Part shown: piece by piece, positions 44,922-53,481 of the stretch
How the letters are laid out: each line of letters starts with the position of its first letter
Numbering within the stretch: the stretch's first letter is position 1
DNA from: Theionarchaea archaeon
Lineage (GTDB): Archaea; Methanobacteriota_B; Thermococci; Methanofastidiosales; SZ-28-30
Direction of reading: 5' to 3'
Length of the DNA stretch: 64,000 nucleotides
Assembly: GCA_018992685.1 (NCBI GenBank)
Contig: JACVGT010000018.1
Location: 186,001 to 250,000 of the forward strand
Made by a program: the position numbers and the translations under genes
The notes under the pieces: generated by a model
The model's database searches: none
The model's input: the letters and a program-made list of their open reading frames with translations, nothing else
What the model was told of the DNA's origin: nothing

Positions 44922-45055
44922 GATTTTTCCAGCCACTTGTATATTATATGTGCTAGTGCGAGAACAACCAGCAGTGGCCAGGCACACCGTATGACATAGA
45001 AAACCACAAGAGCCAGGATGATGGCCACTATCAGCAATGTGATGTCAACCTTCAC
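44918..45055 (-). CDS. 45-residue membrane peptide between alaX and IPK
   Basis: The frame runs from GTG 45055, which overlaps the alaX stop (GTGA), to TGA 44920-44918, which overlaps the IPK start (ATGA). GGAGGTG lies five bases before the GTG. The product has a short charged start (MKVD), two hydrophobic stretches (ITLLIVAIILALVVFYVI and PLLVVLALAHII) broken by RCAW, and a YKWLEKS end. The tight overlaps on both sides make it very likely to be translated. I do not recognise it; it may anchor an isoprenoid-linked enzyme. Confidence 0.75.
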   Translation of the reverse strand: MKVDITLLIVAIILALVVFYVIRCAWPLLVVLALAHIIYKWLEKS

Positions 45056-45675
45056 AAAAACACCTCCACTCTCTCTTTACCCTTACCCACATTCTTCCGT
45101 TTCAGCTTTGAAAGATATCCAATCTCTTGTGTTGACTTCGTATGTAACCCACCGCAGGGCATGGGGTCATACCCCTCAATCTGAACCAGTCTCTTGTTAC
45201 CTTCCCACCACGCTGTGATGGGTCTGTCCTCATCAATAAGAGCCGAAAAACGCTTTTCCAGTGCAGCCCGTTTTGGCTCATCCAGGACGTCATCGTAAAC
45301 CAAGTCCAGTCTGCTTTTTTCTGCCTCCACATTGGAACCTGCGCTTGCAGATATGCCAAATAGCTCCCCTGCCACATCAAAGAGAAGATGGAGAGCAGAA
45401 TGCATACGCATGACAGCATATCGGTAATCCCAATCCAGTAAACACCTCACTGTATTCCCCTGCAGGAAGGGAGCCTGGTCCAAAACGTGCACAACATCTG
45501 ATCCCAGTTCGAAAACATCCTGAATTTCTTGATTGGAAATAGTCCCTCTATCATGGGGTTGTCCTCCACCAGTAGGGTAGAAAATTGTATCTTCCAAAAT
45601 CACCTGGTTGTCATCCACTTTCTTTACTGCAGTTTTCAGTTCTCTCAGGTATGGATCGAGGTAGTATTTCCACAT
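45052..45675 (-). CDS. alaX: Alanyl-tRNA editing protein AlaX
   Basis: 207 residues of the AlaRS editing-domain family. [13 protein letters not shown] at the start, zinc-binding HSALH (HxxxH), and the [13 protein letters not shown] end with cysteine and histidine. It hydrolyses mischarged Ser- or Gly-tRNA(Ala). ATG 45675 with GGTGAC before it is preferred over a start 29 residues earlier. First gene of the unit alaX-peptide-IPK-nth. Confidence 0.92.
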   Translation of the reverse strand: MWKYYLDPYLRELKTAVKKVDDNQVILEDTIFYPTGGGQPHDRGTISNQEIQDVFELGSDVVHVLDQAPFLQGNTVRCLLDWDYRYAVMRMHSALHLLFDVAGELFGISASAGSNVEAEKSRLDLVYDDVLDEPKRAALEKRFSALIDEDRPITAWWEGNKRLVQIEGYDPMPCGGLHTKSTQEIGYLSKLKRKNVGKGKERVEVFL

Positions 45676-45763
45676 TGTGTCACCACCCTCCAGGGGGAGT
45701 CTTCCATTATATAGATTGCGCTTGATCTCGTATGGGGGGTTGGCCTCAGTCATGGACACCACA

Positions 45764-45775
45764 TATATTTATAAG
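45764..45775 (+). promoter_or_regulatory. TATA box of the mutase B12 subunit-meaB unit
   Basis: TATATTTATAAG, about 35 bases before ATG 45806. Confidence 0.6.
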
Positions 45776-45805
45776 CTCGAGTCAAAAGTAGACACGGTGA
45801 CTTCA

Positions 45806-46198
45806 ATGAGGAAGATTCGCGTGCTTGTGGCAAAACCGGGATTAGATGGCCATGATCGAGGCGCAAAAGTGGTGGCCAGAGCCTTGAGAGATGCAGGAAT
45901 GGAAGTCATCTACACCGGATTGAGACAAACCCCAGAGCAGATTGTGGAGACTGCCCTTCAGGAAGATGTGGATTGCGTAGGACTCTCTATCCTTTCTGGA
46001 GCTCACATGACATTGGTCCCAAAGGTAATCGAATTGTTGAAGAAGAATCAGGCTGCGGACATGCTTGTGGCAGTGGGAGGCATCATTCCTGATGAAGATG
46101 CAGCCAGACTGAAAGAAATGGGAGTACGAGGTGTCTTCGGTCCGGGGACTTCAACCCAGGAAATCATCACGTTTATTCAATCTCATGTAAGTGCATAA
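45806..46198 (+). CDS. Methylmalonyl-CoA mutase, B12-binding subunit
   Basis: 130 residues. [18 protein letters not shown] holds the DxHxxG cobalamin motif; then [14 protein letters not shown] and a [10 protein letters not shown] loop. It is the separate small subunit found in archaea; the catalytic large subunit is not in this window. It works with MeaB, encoded next. GGTGAC precedes the ATG. Confidence 0.93.
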   Translation: MRKIRVLVAKPGLDGHDRGAKVVARALRDAGMEVIYTGLRQTPEQIVETALQEDVDCVGLSILSGAHMTLVPKVIELLKKNQAADMLVAVGGIIPDEDAARLKEMGVRGVFGPGTSTQEIITFIQSHVSA

Positions 46199-46199
46199 T

Positions 46200-47129
46200 A
46201 TGGAACTGGTAGATCGACTCCTGGCAGGAGACAGAAGGGCCTGCGCCCGCCTCATCACCCTGGTGGAGAACGAGGCCCCGGAAGCACAACAAGCACTCAA
46301 AGAAATTCATCCCCATACCGGGAAAGCACATGTAATCGGGGTAACAGGTCCTCCAGGAGCGGGAAAATCCAGTCTGGTGGACAAACTCACCCAGTATTAT
46401 CGGGAACAGGGAAAGACCGTTGGAGTCATCGCAGTTGATCCTTCCTCGCCTTTTACAGGTGGTGCTCTCCTGGGGGACAGGATCAGGATGCAAGAAAGAT
46501 CCACAGACCCTGGCGTGTTTATCAGAAGCATGGGTACACGGGGTCACATGGGGGGACTGGCCCTCACCACAAAAGATGCTATCAAGATTCTGGATGCATT
46601 TGGTAAGGATATTATCCTTGTTGAGACGGTGGGGACTGGCCAGGATGAGATAGACATCATAAGAGCTGCAGATACCGTACTGGTGGTGACGATGCCCAGT
46701 CTAGGAGATGATATCCAGGCTATAAAGGCCGGAATCTTGGAGATTGGAGATATTTTTGTGGTTAACAAGGCAGACCTCGATTTTGTGGATAAGGCAGTAA
46801 TGGAACTGGAAATGATGCTGGATTTCAATTCAGGTAAGGGGTGGCGTCCTCCAGTGGTGAGGACTGTGGCCAACATGGGGGGAGGTATTGAGGAACTGGC
46901 TGAGGCTATTCAGGCACACATTGAATACTTGAAGAAAGAAGGTCTCTATGAGGAGAAAAGGAGACTGAAGGTTGAGATGGAACTCCTGGAAGTACTGAAC
47001 AGACGTGTTGTCAAGGAAGTCCTTGAAAAAGCCAAAAAAACCAATGAATTCGACAGGTTGGTTGATCTAATACTGGAACGAGAGACAGACTGTTATTCAG
47101 CAGCAGAAACCCTTCTGCAAAAGAAATGA
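46200..47129 (+). CDS. meaB: MeaB/ArgK-type GTPase, mutase chaperone
   Basis: 309 residues. P-loop GPPGAGKS (50-57), VDPSSPFTGGALLGDRIRM, and NKAD near 193 of the G3E GTPases. It loads and protects B12 in methylmalonyl-CoA mutase. The ATG at 46200 is two bases after the stop of the B12 subunit gene; GTG 46191 is possible. Confidence 0.93.
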   Translation: MELVDRLLAGDRRACARLITLVENEAPEAQQALKEIHPHTGKAHVIGVTGPPGAGKSSLVDKLTQYYREQGKTVGVIAVDPSSPFTGGALLGDRIRMQERSTDPGVFIRSMGTRGHMGGLALTTKDAIKILDAFGKDIILVETVGTGQDEIDIIRAADTVLVVTMPSLGDDIQAIKAGILEIGDIFVVNKADLDFVDKAVMELEMMLDFNSGKGWRPPVVRTVANMGGGIEELAEAIQAHIEYLKKEGLYEEKRRLKVEMELLEVLNRRVVKEVLEKAKKTNEFDRLVDLILERETDCYSAAETLLQKK

Positions 47130-47253
47130 AATCCCCTTGCCTCTCATCATCTGAGAAAATGGCATTATCTTGTATGATTGATTGCACTGTTACCTGACAT
47201 CGTTGAAAAGAAGAACATGGATTCGGAAACAGGTTGACATTTTGGTGACAAAA

Positions 47254-47322
47254 GATTTATAAGGCGTAATCCGTTCTCATCATCTACTGACAGAAACAAG
47301 TTGAAGGACTTGTTCATGATGG
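47254..47322 (+). promoter_or_regulatory. Promoter and structured leader of the L7Ae-led translation operon
   Basis: GATTTATAAGG (47254-47263) is the TATA box. The leader of about 50 bases has a perfect 7-bp hairpin, AACAAGT/ACTTGTT (47295-47314, loop TGAAGG), with CTGA (47287) before and TGATGG (47317) behind it. These resemble box D and box C, the K-turn parts that L7Ae binds. Confidence 0.5.
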
Positions 47323-47335
47323 ATGAGGTGATTTT

Positions 47336-47701
47336 ATGCCCAGTTATGTCAAATTCAAGGTACCAAAAGAAGTAGTGGAAAAGGCTTATGAAGCACTTGA
47401 ACTCTCACGGGACACAGGAAAGGTAACGAAAGGAACCAATGAAACCACCAAAGCAATTGAACGCGGTGTGGCCAAAATTGTGTTTGTTGCTGAAGATGTC
47501 ACTCCTGAGGAAATCGTAGCACATCTTCCCGTGCTCTGTGAGGAAAAGAAAATCCCGTACGTATATGTCCCCAAGAAGTCTGACCTTGGCACGGCCAGCG
47601 GTCTGGACGTGGGGACTGCATCCTGTGCCATTGTCCAAGCAGGGAAAGCCAAGAAAGAAGTGAAAGCCCTGGCCAGCCAGATAAAAGAGTTGACCGGTTA
47701 G
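47336..47701 (+). CDS. rpl7ae: Ribosomal protein L7Ae
   Basis: 121 residues with the L7Ae RNA-binding features [14 protein letters not shown] and LVVIAEDV-like [15 protein letters not shown], then [12 protein letters not shown]. It binds kink-turns in 23S rRNA, box C/D and H/ACA RNAs and RNase P. GAGGTGA before the ATG. First gene of the operon. Confidence 0.97.
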   Translation: MPSYVKFKVPKEVVEKAYEALELSRDTGKVTKGTNETTKAIERGVAKIVFVAEDVTPEEIVAHLPVLCEEKKIPYVYVPKKSDLGTASGLDVGTASCAIVQAGKAKKEVKALASQIKELTG

Positions 47702-47724
47702 GAACGAAGGTGAAAGTGATATCC

Positions 47725-47940
47725 ATGGACGAGAAGCTTGGTACTCCTGCAGAAGTTGTAGAAGTGAGAACGCGAACTGGTGCCACTGGAGACATCTTCC
47801 AGGTCAAATGCAAGATTCTGGAGGGTCCAGACAAAGGAGGAGTGAGAACTCGGAATGTGAAAGGACCCATCCAGGTGGGAGATGTTCTGGTTCTCATGGA
47901 GACTGAACGCGAAGCCAAGGAAATCAAGGTGCCCAGATGA
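47725..47940 (+). CDS. rps28e: Ribosomal protein S28e
   Basis: 71 residues from ATG 47725. [26 protein letters not shown] and the basic [25 protein letters not shown] end are typical. A GTG at 47710 would add five residues; the ATG gives the usual length. Confidence 0.95.
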   Translation: MDEKLGTPAEVVEVRTRTGATGDIFQVKCKILEGPDKGGVRTRNVKGPIQVGDVLVLMETEREAKEIKVPR

Positions 47941-47950
47941 AGGTGAGAAC

Positions 47951-48121
47951 GTGAAATGCAGTTTCTGCGGGAAGGACATTGAAAAGGGAACCGGCAAGAT
48001 GTATGTGAAGAAGGATGGCTCAGTTCTGTACTTCTGTTCGGGGAAATGTGAAAAAAATATGGTTAACCTGCGGAGAAAACCACGCAAGTTCAAGTGGGCT
48101 CGGCAGGAGCAGATAGAGTGA
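47951..48121 (+). CDS. rpl24e: Ribosomal protein L24e
   Basis: 56 residues from a GTG start with AGGTGA four bases before it. The zinc finger is [15 protein letters not shown] with [10 protein letters not shown], then a basic [10 protein letters not shown] end. It follows S28e and precedes ndk as in many euryarchaea. Confidence 0.95.
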   Translation: MKCSFCGKDIEKGTGKMYVKKDGSVLYFCSGKCEKNMVNLRRKPRKFKWARQEQIE

Positions 48122-48125
48122 TCGC

Positions 48126-48704
48126 ATGGAACGTACATTCTGCATGATAAAACCTGATGGAGTACAGCGGGGACTGGTGGGAGAAATTCTCTCACGGTTT
48201 GAACGTGCCGGTCTCAAATTGGTGGGACTCAAAATGGTCCGTCCCACAAGACAGCAGGTTGAGAGTCACTATCCTTCAACAGACAGCTGGTTTACCATTG
48301 TGGGAGAGAAAACATTGAACTCATATGCAGAATTAGGACTGGATCCTATGAAGCATCTGGGAACATCCTCAGCATTGGAGATTGGAAAGATTGTCAAAGG
48401 TTGGCTTATCGATTTTATTTCTTCTGGCCCCGTGATCTGCATGGTGTGGGAGGGAAATCACGCTATCCAGAATGTACGGAGGCTTGTGGGGAATACACTA
48501 CCCATAAATGCAAATCCTGGGACTATTCGGGGCGATTTCGCCTGCGATTCCCCAGATCTTGCCAATCAAAAACGTCGACCCATTCGGAACCTTATCCACG
48601 CCTCGGGAGACCCGGAAGAGGCTCGGCACGAAATCACGTTGTGGTTCAAAGAAGAAGAACTGCACACCTACCAGAGAGCAGATGAATCAATCATGGTTGG
48701 GTAG
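48126..48704 (+). CDS. ndk: Nucleoside diphosphate kinase
   Basis: 192 residues. MIKPDGVQRGLVGEI start, phosphohistidine H158 in NLIHASGDPEEA. Longer than the usual 150 because of an insertion at about 66-97, as in several archaeal Ndk proteins. It makes NTPs from NDPs. Confidence 0.96.
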   Translation: MERTFCMIKPDGVQRGLVGEILSRFERAGLKLVGLKMVRPTRQQVESHYPSTDSWFTIVGEKTLNSYAELGLDPMKHLGTSSALEIGKIVKGWLIDFISSGPVICMVWEGNHAIQNVRRLVGNTLPINANPGTIRGDFACDSPDLANQKRRPIRNLIHASGDPEEARHEITLWFKEEELHTYQRADESIMVG

Positions 48705-48746
48705 CACGTATTCGTGTCAGCTTTCTGTGGGTTTCACGGTGATCCC

Positions 48747-50486
48747 ATGATTCGCCAGCCAATTATTTCAGTTCTTGGTCACGTAGACCACGGAAAAACC
48801 ACCCTCCTAGACTACGTCAGAAAAAGCGCAGTGGCCCAAAGAGAGTCTGGGGGAATTACCCAGCACATCGGAGCCACTGAAGTGCCTATTGAAGTCGTCC
48901 AGGGGATTTGCGGCGACATTCTCAAGAACTGGAAAATCACCATCCCTGGCCTCTTGTTCATTGACACTCCTGGACACAGGGCTTTTGTCAATCTACGGAC
49001 CAGAGGAGGCTCCCTGGCTGATCTGGCTGTCCTGATCGTGGATATAAATGACGGGTTCCAGCCCCAGACACTGGAGTCCATTACTATTCTCAAGCGACTG
49101 AAAACCCCCTTTGTGGTAGCTGCCAATAAGATTGATCGCTTGGGCTGGAAAGGAAGCGACGTTTCCTTTGTCAAATCCGTGAGGGAACAGGCAGAATTCG
49201 TGCTGCAGGAATTGGAGGAGAAAATGTGGTCATTAATTGGTGATCTGTCCCTCAACGGATACGAAGCAGACCGATTTGACCGGGTCAGAGATTTCACTGA
49301 GAGAGTGGCCATCGTGCCCATCTCAGCCAAGAATGGAGTGGGCGTGTCAGAAATCTTGATGCTCATTGCTGGGCTATCCCAGCGCTTTCTGGAGAAAAAG
49401 CTGGCTCTGGACCTGACGGGAGAAGCCAAAGGAACCATTCTTGAAGTCAAAGAAGAGGTGGGGCTGGGGACTACCATCGATGTCATTCTGTACGATGGCA
49501 CCCTGAGCAAAGGAGACGCCATTGTACTGGGTGGGATGGAGGATCTCATTTCTACCAAGGTGAGGGCTCTCTTGAAACCCATGCCCCTGGACGAGATCAG
49601 GGACCCGCGTCAGCGATTCCAGTACCTGGATCTGGTATCTGCTGCGTGTGGAGTCAAAATCTCAGCGCCCGCCCTGGAAAGGGCTCTGGCCGGTGCACCT
49701 CTCTGCATTGATACCCCTGAAAACAGACAAAAGATACGAGAAGAGATTCAGAAAATCCGTATTGTGAAGGAAGCCTTGGGAGTAGTCATCCGTGCTGACA
49801 CGCTAGGAACACTGGAGGCATTAGTATCTGAGCTCAAGGACGTGGTGACCATCAGGAAGGCAGATGTGGGGGAAGTGGGAAAGACAGATGTCATGGAAGC
49901 CCTGTCAGTAAGAAAAGAGGACTACTACCTGGGAGTAATTTTTGCCTTTAATACGAAAGTCACTGAAGAGGCCCGTCGGGTGGCAGAAGACAACAGAATA
50001 AAGATTTTTGAAGATGACGTCATTTACCGGCTCACTGAAGGCTACACTGAGTGGGTCGAAAAGGAAAAACTTAAGGAAATGACCAGGAAGAGGGAAGTAT
50101 TGATCATCCCCTGTAAGTTCAGGATTCTCCCTGAATACATATTTAGAACCACCAAGCCTGCCATCGTAGGGGTGGAGATTCTGCTGGGAACTCTCAAACC
50201 CAAGTATGATGTAATAACAGGTGAAGGAAAAAGAGTGGGAACCATCAAGAGTATCAAGAGCAGAGATGAGTTCCTCTCTGAAGTTCAGAAGGGTGAGCAG
50301 GTAGCAGTCTCCATAGAAGGACCCACTGTGGGAAGACAGATTTCTGAGGAGGAAGTTTTATATAGTGATCTCCCAAAAGAAGATTATAAAATCCTATTGA
50401 AATCTGACCTTTCAGAGGACGAACGGCAGGCTCTGGAAGAAATAGACCAGATCAAAAGAAAGCACAATGAGTTCTGGTATTTGTAG
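48747..50486 (+). CDS. infB: Translation initiation factor aIF5B
   Basis: 579 residues from ATG 48747 with GGTGAT before it. G1 GHVDHGKTT (11-19), G3 DTPGH, G4 NKID, then the IF2/eIF5B domains II, III and IV. It joins the ribosomal subunits with initiator tRNA. The usual euryarchaeal length; no intein. Confidence 0.96.
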   Translation: MIRQPIISVLGHVDHGKTTLLDYVRKSAVAQRESGGITQHIGATEVPIEVVQGICGDILKNWKITIPGLLFIDTPGHRAFVNLRTRGGSLADLAVLIVDINDGFQPQTLESITILKRLKTPFVVAANKIDRLGWKGSDVSFVKSVREQAEFVLQELEEKMWSLIGDLSLNGYEADRFDRVRDFTERVAIVPISAKNGVGVSEILMLIAGLSQRFLEKKLALDLTGEAKGTILEVKEEVGLGTTIDVILYDGTLSKGDAIVLGGMEDLISTKVRALLKPMPLDEIRDPRQRFQYLDLVSAACGVKISAPALERALAGAPLCIDTPENRQKIREEIQKIRIVKEALGVVIRADTLGTLEALVSELKDVVTIRKADVGEVGKTDVMEALSVRKEDYYLGVIFAFNTKVTEEARRVAEDNRIKIFEDDVIYRLTEGYTEWVEKEKLKEMTRKREVLIIPCKFRILPEYIFRTTKPAIVGVEILLGTLKPKYDVITGEGKRVGTIKSIKSRDEFLSEVQKGEQVAVSIEGPTVGRQISEEEVLYSDLPKEDYKILLKSDLSEDERQALEEIDQIKRKHNEFWYL

Positions 50487-50496
50487 AGGTGATCTA

Positions 50497-51144
50497 TTGG
50501 AATTCAAGGTAATCATATCTGATGGTGGAAACACCTATCAAAAAGAAATCAAAGGAGAAGAAGCAGCCCGTCTGGTAGGCCTCCGCATTGGGGAGCAGTT
50601 TGACGGCTCCCTGATTGGAGAGTCAGGTATGCTCCAGATTACAGGAGGAACTGACAAAGATGGGTTTCCCATGAGAAAAGGGATTGCAGGTCCCAGAAGA
50701 GTGCAGGTCCTGCTGCGGGGAGGTCCGGGATTCATCCCCACCCGTGCAGGGGAACGCCGGAAGAAGAGGGTGCGAGGAGATACCGTTTCTGAGACTACTG
50801 TCCAGATAAACACAAAAATGGTTGGAAAACCCGGAAAGAAGAAAGTGGAGAAGAAAGAGACAGAGCCTGAAGAACGGGCAGAAGAAGTGGAAAAGAAAGA
50901 GGAAAAACCTCCAAAGGCCAAAGAAGCCAAAAAGGAAGAAAAGGAGAAGCCAACTGCAAAACCAATCCCCCTCACCAAGATATATGGCGTGGGAAAGGTC
51001 ACAGCAGAGCAGCTCCAGGCAGCAGGGATAACCAGTGTACAGGAATTCCTGGCTGCAGACATTCAGAAAATCTCCAAGAAATCAGGGCTAACCCCCGCCC
51101 AGGTAGAAAAGCTGCTTGAAGAAGCACGGAAACTAGTGGGGTGA
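50497..51144 (+). CDS. rps6e: Ribosomal protein S6e with a fused C-terminal helix-hairpin-helix domain
   Basis: 215 residues from a TTG start that follows GAGGTGAT. Residues 1-110 are S6e ([31 protein letters not shown]). Residues 111-157 are a lysine/glutamate linker. Residues 158-215 are a helix-hairpin-helix region ([27 protein letters not shown], then a second hairpin). Typical archaeal S6e ends near 125. The addition may contact rRNA or DNA. Confidence 0.92.
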   Translation: MEFKVIISDGGNTYQKEIKGEEAARLVGLRIGEQFDGSLIGESGMLQITGGTDKDGFPMRKGIAGPRRVQVLLRGGPGFIPTRAGERRKKRVRGDTVSETTVQINTKMVGKPGKKKVEKKETEPEERAEEVEKKEEKPPKAKEAKKEEKEKPTAKPIPLTKIYGVGKVTAEQLQAAGITSVQEFLAADIQKISKKSGLTPAQVEKLLEEARKLVG

Positions 51145-52358
51145 TCCAGATACCTGCAGAACCCAAACAATCAGAAATAAACATTGGAATGATCGGTCAC
51201 GTGGATCACGGGAAGACGACGCTGACGAAAGCTCTATCCGGGATCTGGACAGACACCCATTCAGAGGAACTGAGAAGAGGAATTACCATTCGCCTGGGAT
51301 ATGCGGATACTACTTTTAGAATGTGTCCTCAATGTCCTCCCCCACAGTGTTATACTGTGGAAGAGACCTGTGGTGAGTGTGGCAAGGCCACCAAAGTGCT
51401 GAGGAGAGTATCATTTGTGGATGCTCCTGGCCATGAAACACTGATGGCAACTATGTTGTCTGGTGCAGCCATTATGGATGGCGCAGTTCTGGTCATAGCT
51501 GCCAACGAACCGTGTCCCCAGCCACAGACCAAGGAGCATTTGATGGGGCTGGAAATCTGCGAGATACGAAATGTGGTGATTGTCCAGAACAAGATTGAGC
51601 TCATATCAAGAGAAGAGGTCATGGAAAACTACAACCAGATCAAGAGATTCACCAAGGGAACGATCGCAGAAAATGCCCCCATTGTACCCGTGTCAGCCAT
51701 GCACGCAGTGAATATTGATTTGCTGGTACAGGCAATAGAGAGGTATATTCCCACCCCCTCTCGAGACCTGGAAAAGTCTCCCCGTATGTATATTGCCCGT
51801 TCTTTTGATGTGAATAAGCCAGGAACTGTGCCTGAAGATCTGGTGGGAGGAGTCATAGGGGGCTCTTTGCTGCGAGGGCAGCTCAAGGTTGGAGACGAGA
51901 TTGAAATCAAACCAGGGATAGCAAGAGAAGTCCTTGAGGCAGACGTTGCCTCGCTGCATGCGGGAACTACCGAAATAGATGTGGCCACTCCGGGAGGGCT
52001 AATGGCTATCGGGACGAGACTGGATCCATCTCTGACCAAGTCTGATTCTCTCTCAGGATCCGTAGTGGGTGCCCCGGGAATGCTTCCTCCATTGTGGAAA
52101 CAGCTGACCCTGAAGGTACATTTGCTGGAACGGGCCATTGGTACCAAGGAAGAAGTGGAGATCACTGAGATTAAGAGGGGTGAAACTCTTATGTTGAACA
52201 TCGGAACAGCCAAAACTGTGGGTGTGGTGTCCAAACCAGGGAATGAAATCGAGATGGAACTGAAGCTTCCCATTTGCGCAGATCCAGGTGAGCGAGCCGC
52301 CATTTCACGGCGAATCGGTGCTCGATGGCGATTGATTGGATATGGCATCATCCAGTAG
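51141..52358 (+). CDS. eif2g: Translation initiation factor aIF2, gamma subunit
   Basis: 405 residues. [19 protein letters not shown], and the zinc knuckle C-x2-C...C-x2-C (MCPQC and CGECG). It brings Met-tRNAi to the ribosome with the alpha and beta subunits. The GTG start overlaps the S6e stop (GTGA). Confidence 0.97.
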   Translation: MIQIPAEPKQSEINIGMIGHVDHGKTTLTKALSGIWTDTHSEELRRGITIRLGYADTTFRMCPQCPPPQCYTVEETCGECGKATKVLRRVSFVDAPGHETLMATMLSGAAIMDGAVLVIAANEPCPQPQTKEHLMGLEICEIRNVVIVQNKIELISREEVMENYNQIKRFTKGTIAENAPIVPVSAMHAVNIDLLVQAIERYIPTPSRDLEKSPRMYIARSFDVNKPGTVPEDLVGGVIGGSLLRGQLKVGDEIEIKPGIAREVLEADVASLHAGTTEIDVATPGGLMAIGTRLDPSLTKSDSLSGSVVGAPGMLPPLWKQLTLKVHLLERAIGTKEEVEITEIKRGETLMLNIGTAKTVGVVSKPGNEIEMELKLPICADPGERAAISRRIGARWRLIGYGIIQ

Positions 52359-52719
52359 TCCCGTACTGATCGACACGAATTTTGTTCTGAGTTGTTATCG
52401 GTTCAAAATACGTCTTGACGAAATCCACCAAGTGGTTGAGGAAAAGCACCACATCGTAGTGCCCGAAAACGTCCTAGCTGAACTGAAGAGCCTGCATCTT
52501 ACGGGATCTAACAAAGAGGGACAGACTGTCATGCTTGCTATTCTTGAAAAGTACCCCACTATACCACTTCACGGTGCCGTGGATAGATCACTGCTGGACT
52601 ACGCAGCAGACCACACGTGTATTATATGCACCAACGACAGGATTCTGAGAAAAGCATTGAAGAAAATGGGAGCCCGAGTTATTATGGTCAGGGCACAATC
52701 TCACCTCGTCTTGGACTGA
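52342..52719 (+). CDS. PIN-domain protein (Fcf1/VapC9-like)
   Basis: 125 residues. Acidic active site D12 (LIDTNFVL), E43-like ([11 protein letters not shown]) and D97-like ([15 protein letters not shown]). This is the archaeal PIN protein encoded after aIF2-gamma in many euryarchaea, thought to act in rRNA processing. Overlaps the aIF2-gamma gene by 17 bases. Confidence 0.9.
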   Translation: MASSSSPVLIDTNFVLSCYRFKIRLDEIHQVVEEKHHIVVPENVLAELKSLHLTGSNKEGQTVMLAILEKYPTIPLHGAVDRSLLDYAADHTCIICTNDRILRKALKKMGARVIMVRAQSHLVLD

Positions 52720-52936
52720 CATTCTTCCTGACAAATAGTGCCTGTCCTACTTCCTTTTACCGTGACGAGGTTGTCTCACAACATTTCAAGACATTCCAGA
52801 ATGTTGAATGAAACATCGCGATATTCGCGGAGCTTTGATATGAAGATTTGCGATCTTCACCATTATTTCTTCGCGAAAAATACAATAATTGAAAATTCTA
52901 CCTCCATTCACACATTTTCACAACGATTCACAATAA

Positions 52937-53013
52937 CCTTTATATACACTGGAGGAACTTACCTGAAGTGGGGAAGGTGAAGACGCATGAGGATAGGAGG
53001 AGATAGGTGCTAG
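52937..53013 (+). promoter_or_regulatory. Promoter and leader with an 8-codon upstream frame before the roadblock-like gene
   Basis: CCTTTATATAC (52937-52947) is the TATA box. In the leader, AAGGTGA (52974-52980) precedes ATG 52987, which opens an 8-residue frame (MRIGGDRC) that ends with TAG 53011-53013, one base before the ATG of the main gene. Confidence 0.45.
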
Positions 53014-53014
53014 T

Positions 53015-53344
53015 ATGAACATAGATGATGTAAACCATATGCTCGCTGAACTCCAGGGGAGTGTTCGTGGTGTGAAGGGCTCATTCTTGGTGAAAAAAGA
53101 TCGAGTTATCACAGAGAACCAGTGTGACTCTACATTCATTTCTTCCTCGCTATTCTTCCTTGTGGACCAGCTCAGGACTCAGGATAAAGAAGTATCTCAA
53201 ATCGTGATGCAGGCGGAAGACCGGTTCACTGTTTTCGTGTTTGAAGACTATATTTTGGGAGTTCTTTCTGAAGGAAGTACAAATATACCCTACTTAGGGC
53301 TGTTGGCCGGACGTATACTTAGAGAGTTCAATGGACATTTCTAG
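53015..53344 (+). CDS. Small roadblock/LC7-like protein
   Basis: 109 residues. The order helix (MNIDDVNHMLAELQGS), beta strands (VKGSFLVKKDRVI), helix, beta strands (RFTVFVFEDYILGVLSE) and a final helix (GLLAGRILREF) fits the roadblock/LC7 fold of archaeal small GTPase regulators and MglB. The sequence match is weak, so the call is structural guesswork. AGGAGGAGATAGGTG precedes the ATG. Confidence 0.55.
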   Translation: MNIDDVNHMLAELQGSVRGVKGSFLVKKDRVITENQCDSTFISSSLFFLVDQLRTQDKEVSQIVMQAEDRFTVFVFEDYILGVLSEGSTNIPYLGLLAGRILREFNGHF

Positions 53345-53450
53345 CTGCACTCTTTCACTCCCGTCAAGACCAGTTCGTGCAGAAACGCAGAAGAGGTGAG
53401 AGAGCAAGACCAATTTGTAGTGCTCGTTTTAGGTCTCTCCACAACAGTTA

Positions 53451-53462
53451 CTCTTAAATATG
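53451..53462 (+). promoter_or_regulatory. TATA-like promoter of the IPP isomerase gene
   Basis: CTCTTAAATATG about 25 bases before ATG 53482. Confidence 0.5.
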
Positions 53463-53481
53463 ATTAGAGCCCAGATGCTCT

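Noticed and set aside
48812-49582. Long antisense frame opposite aIF5B (256 residues)
   Set aside because: A codon-bias shadow of a certain gene; serine-rich and without domain pattern.
51629-52351. Long antisense frame opposite aIF2-gamma (240 residues)
   Set aside because: Shadow of a certain gene, no domain pattern.
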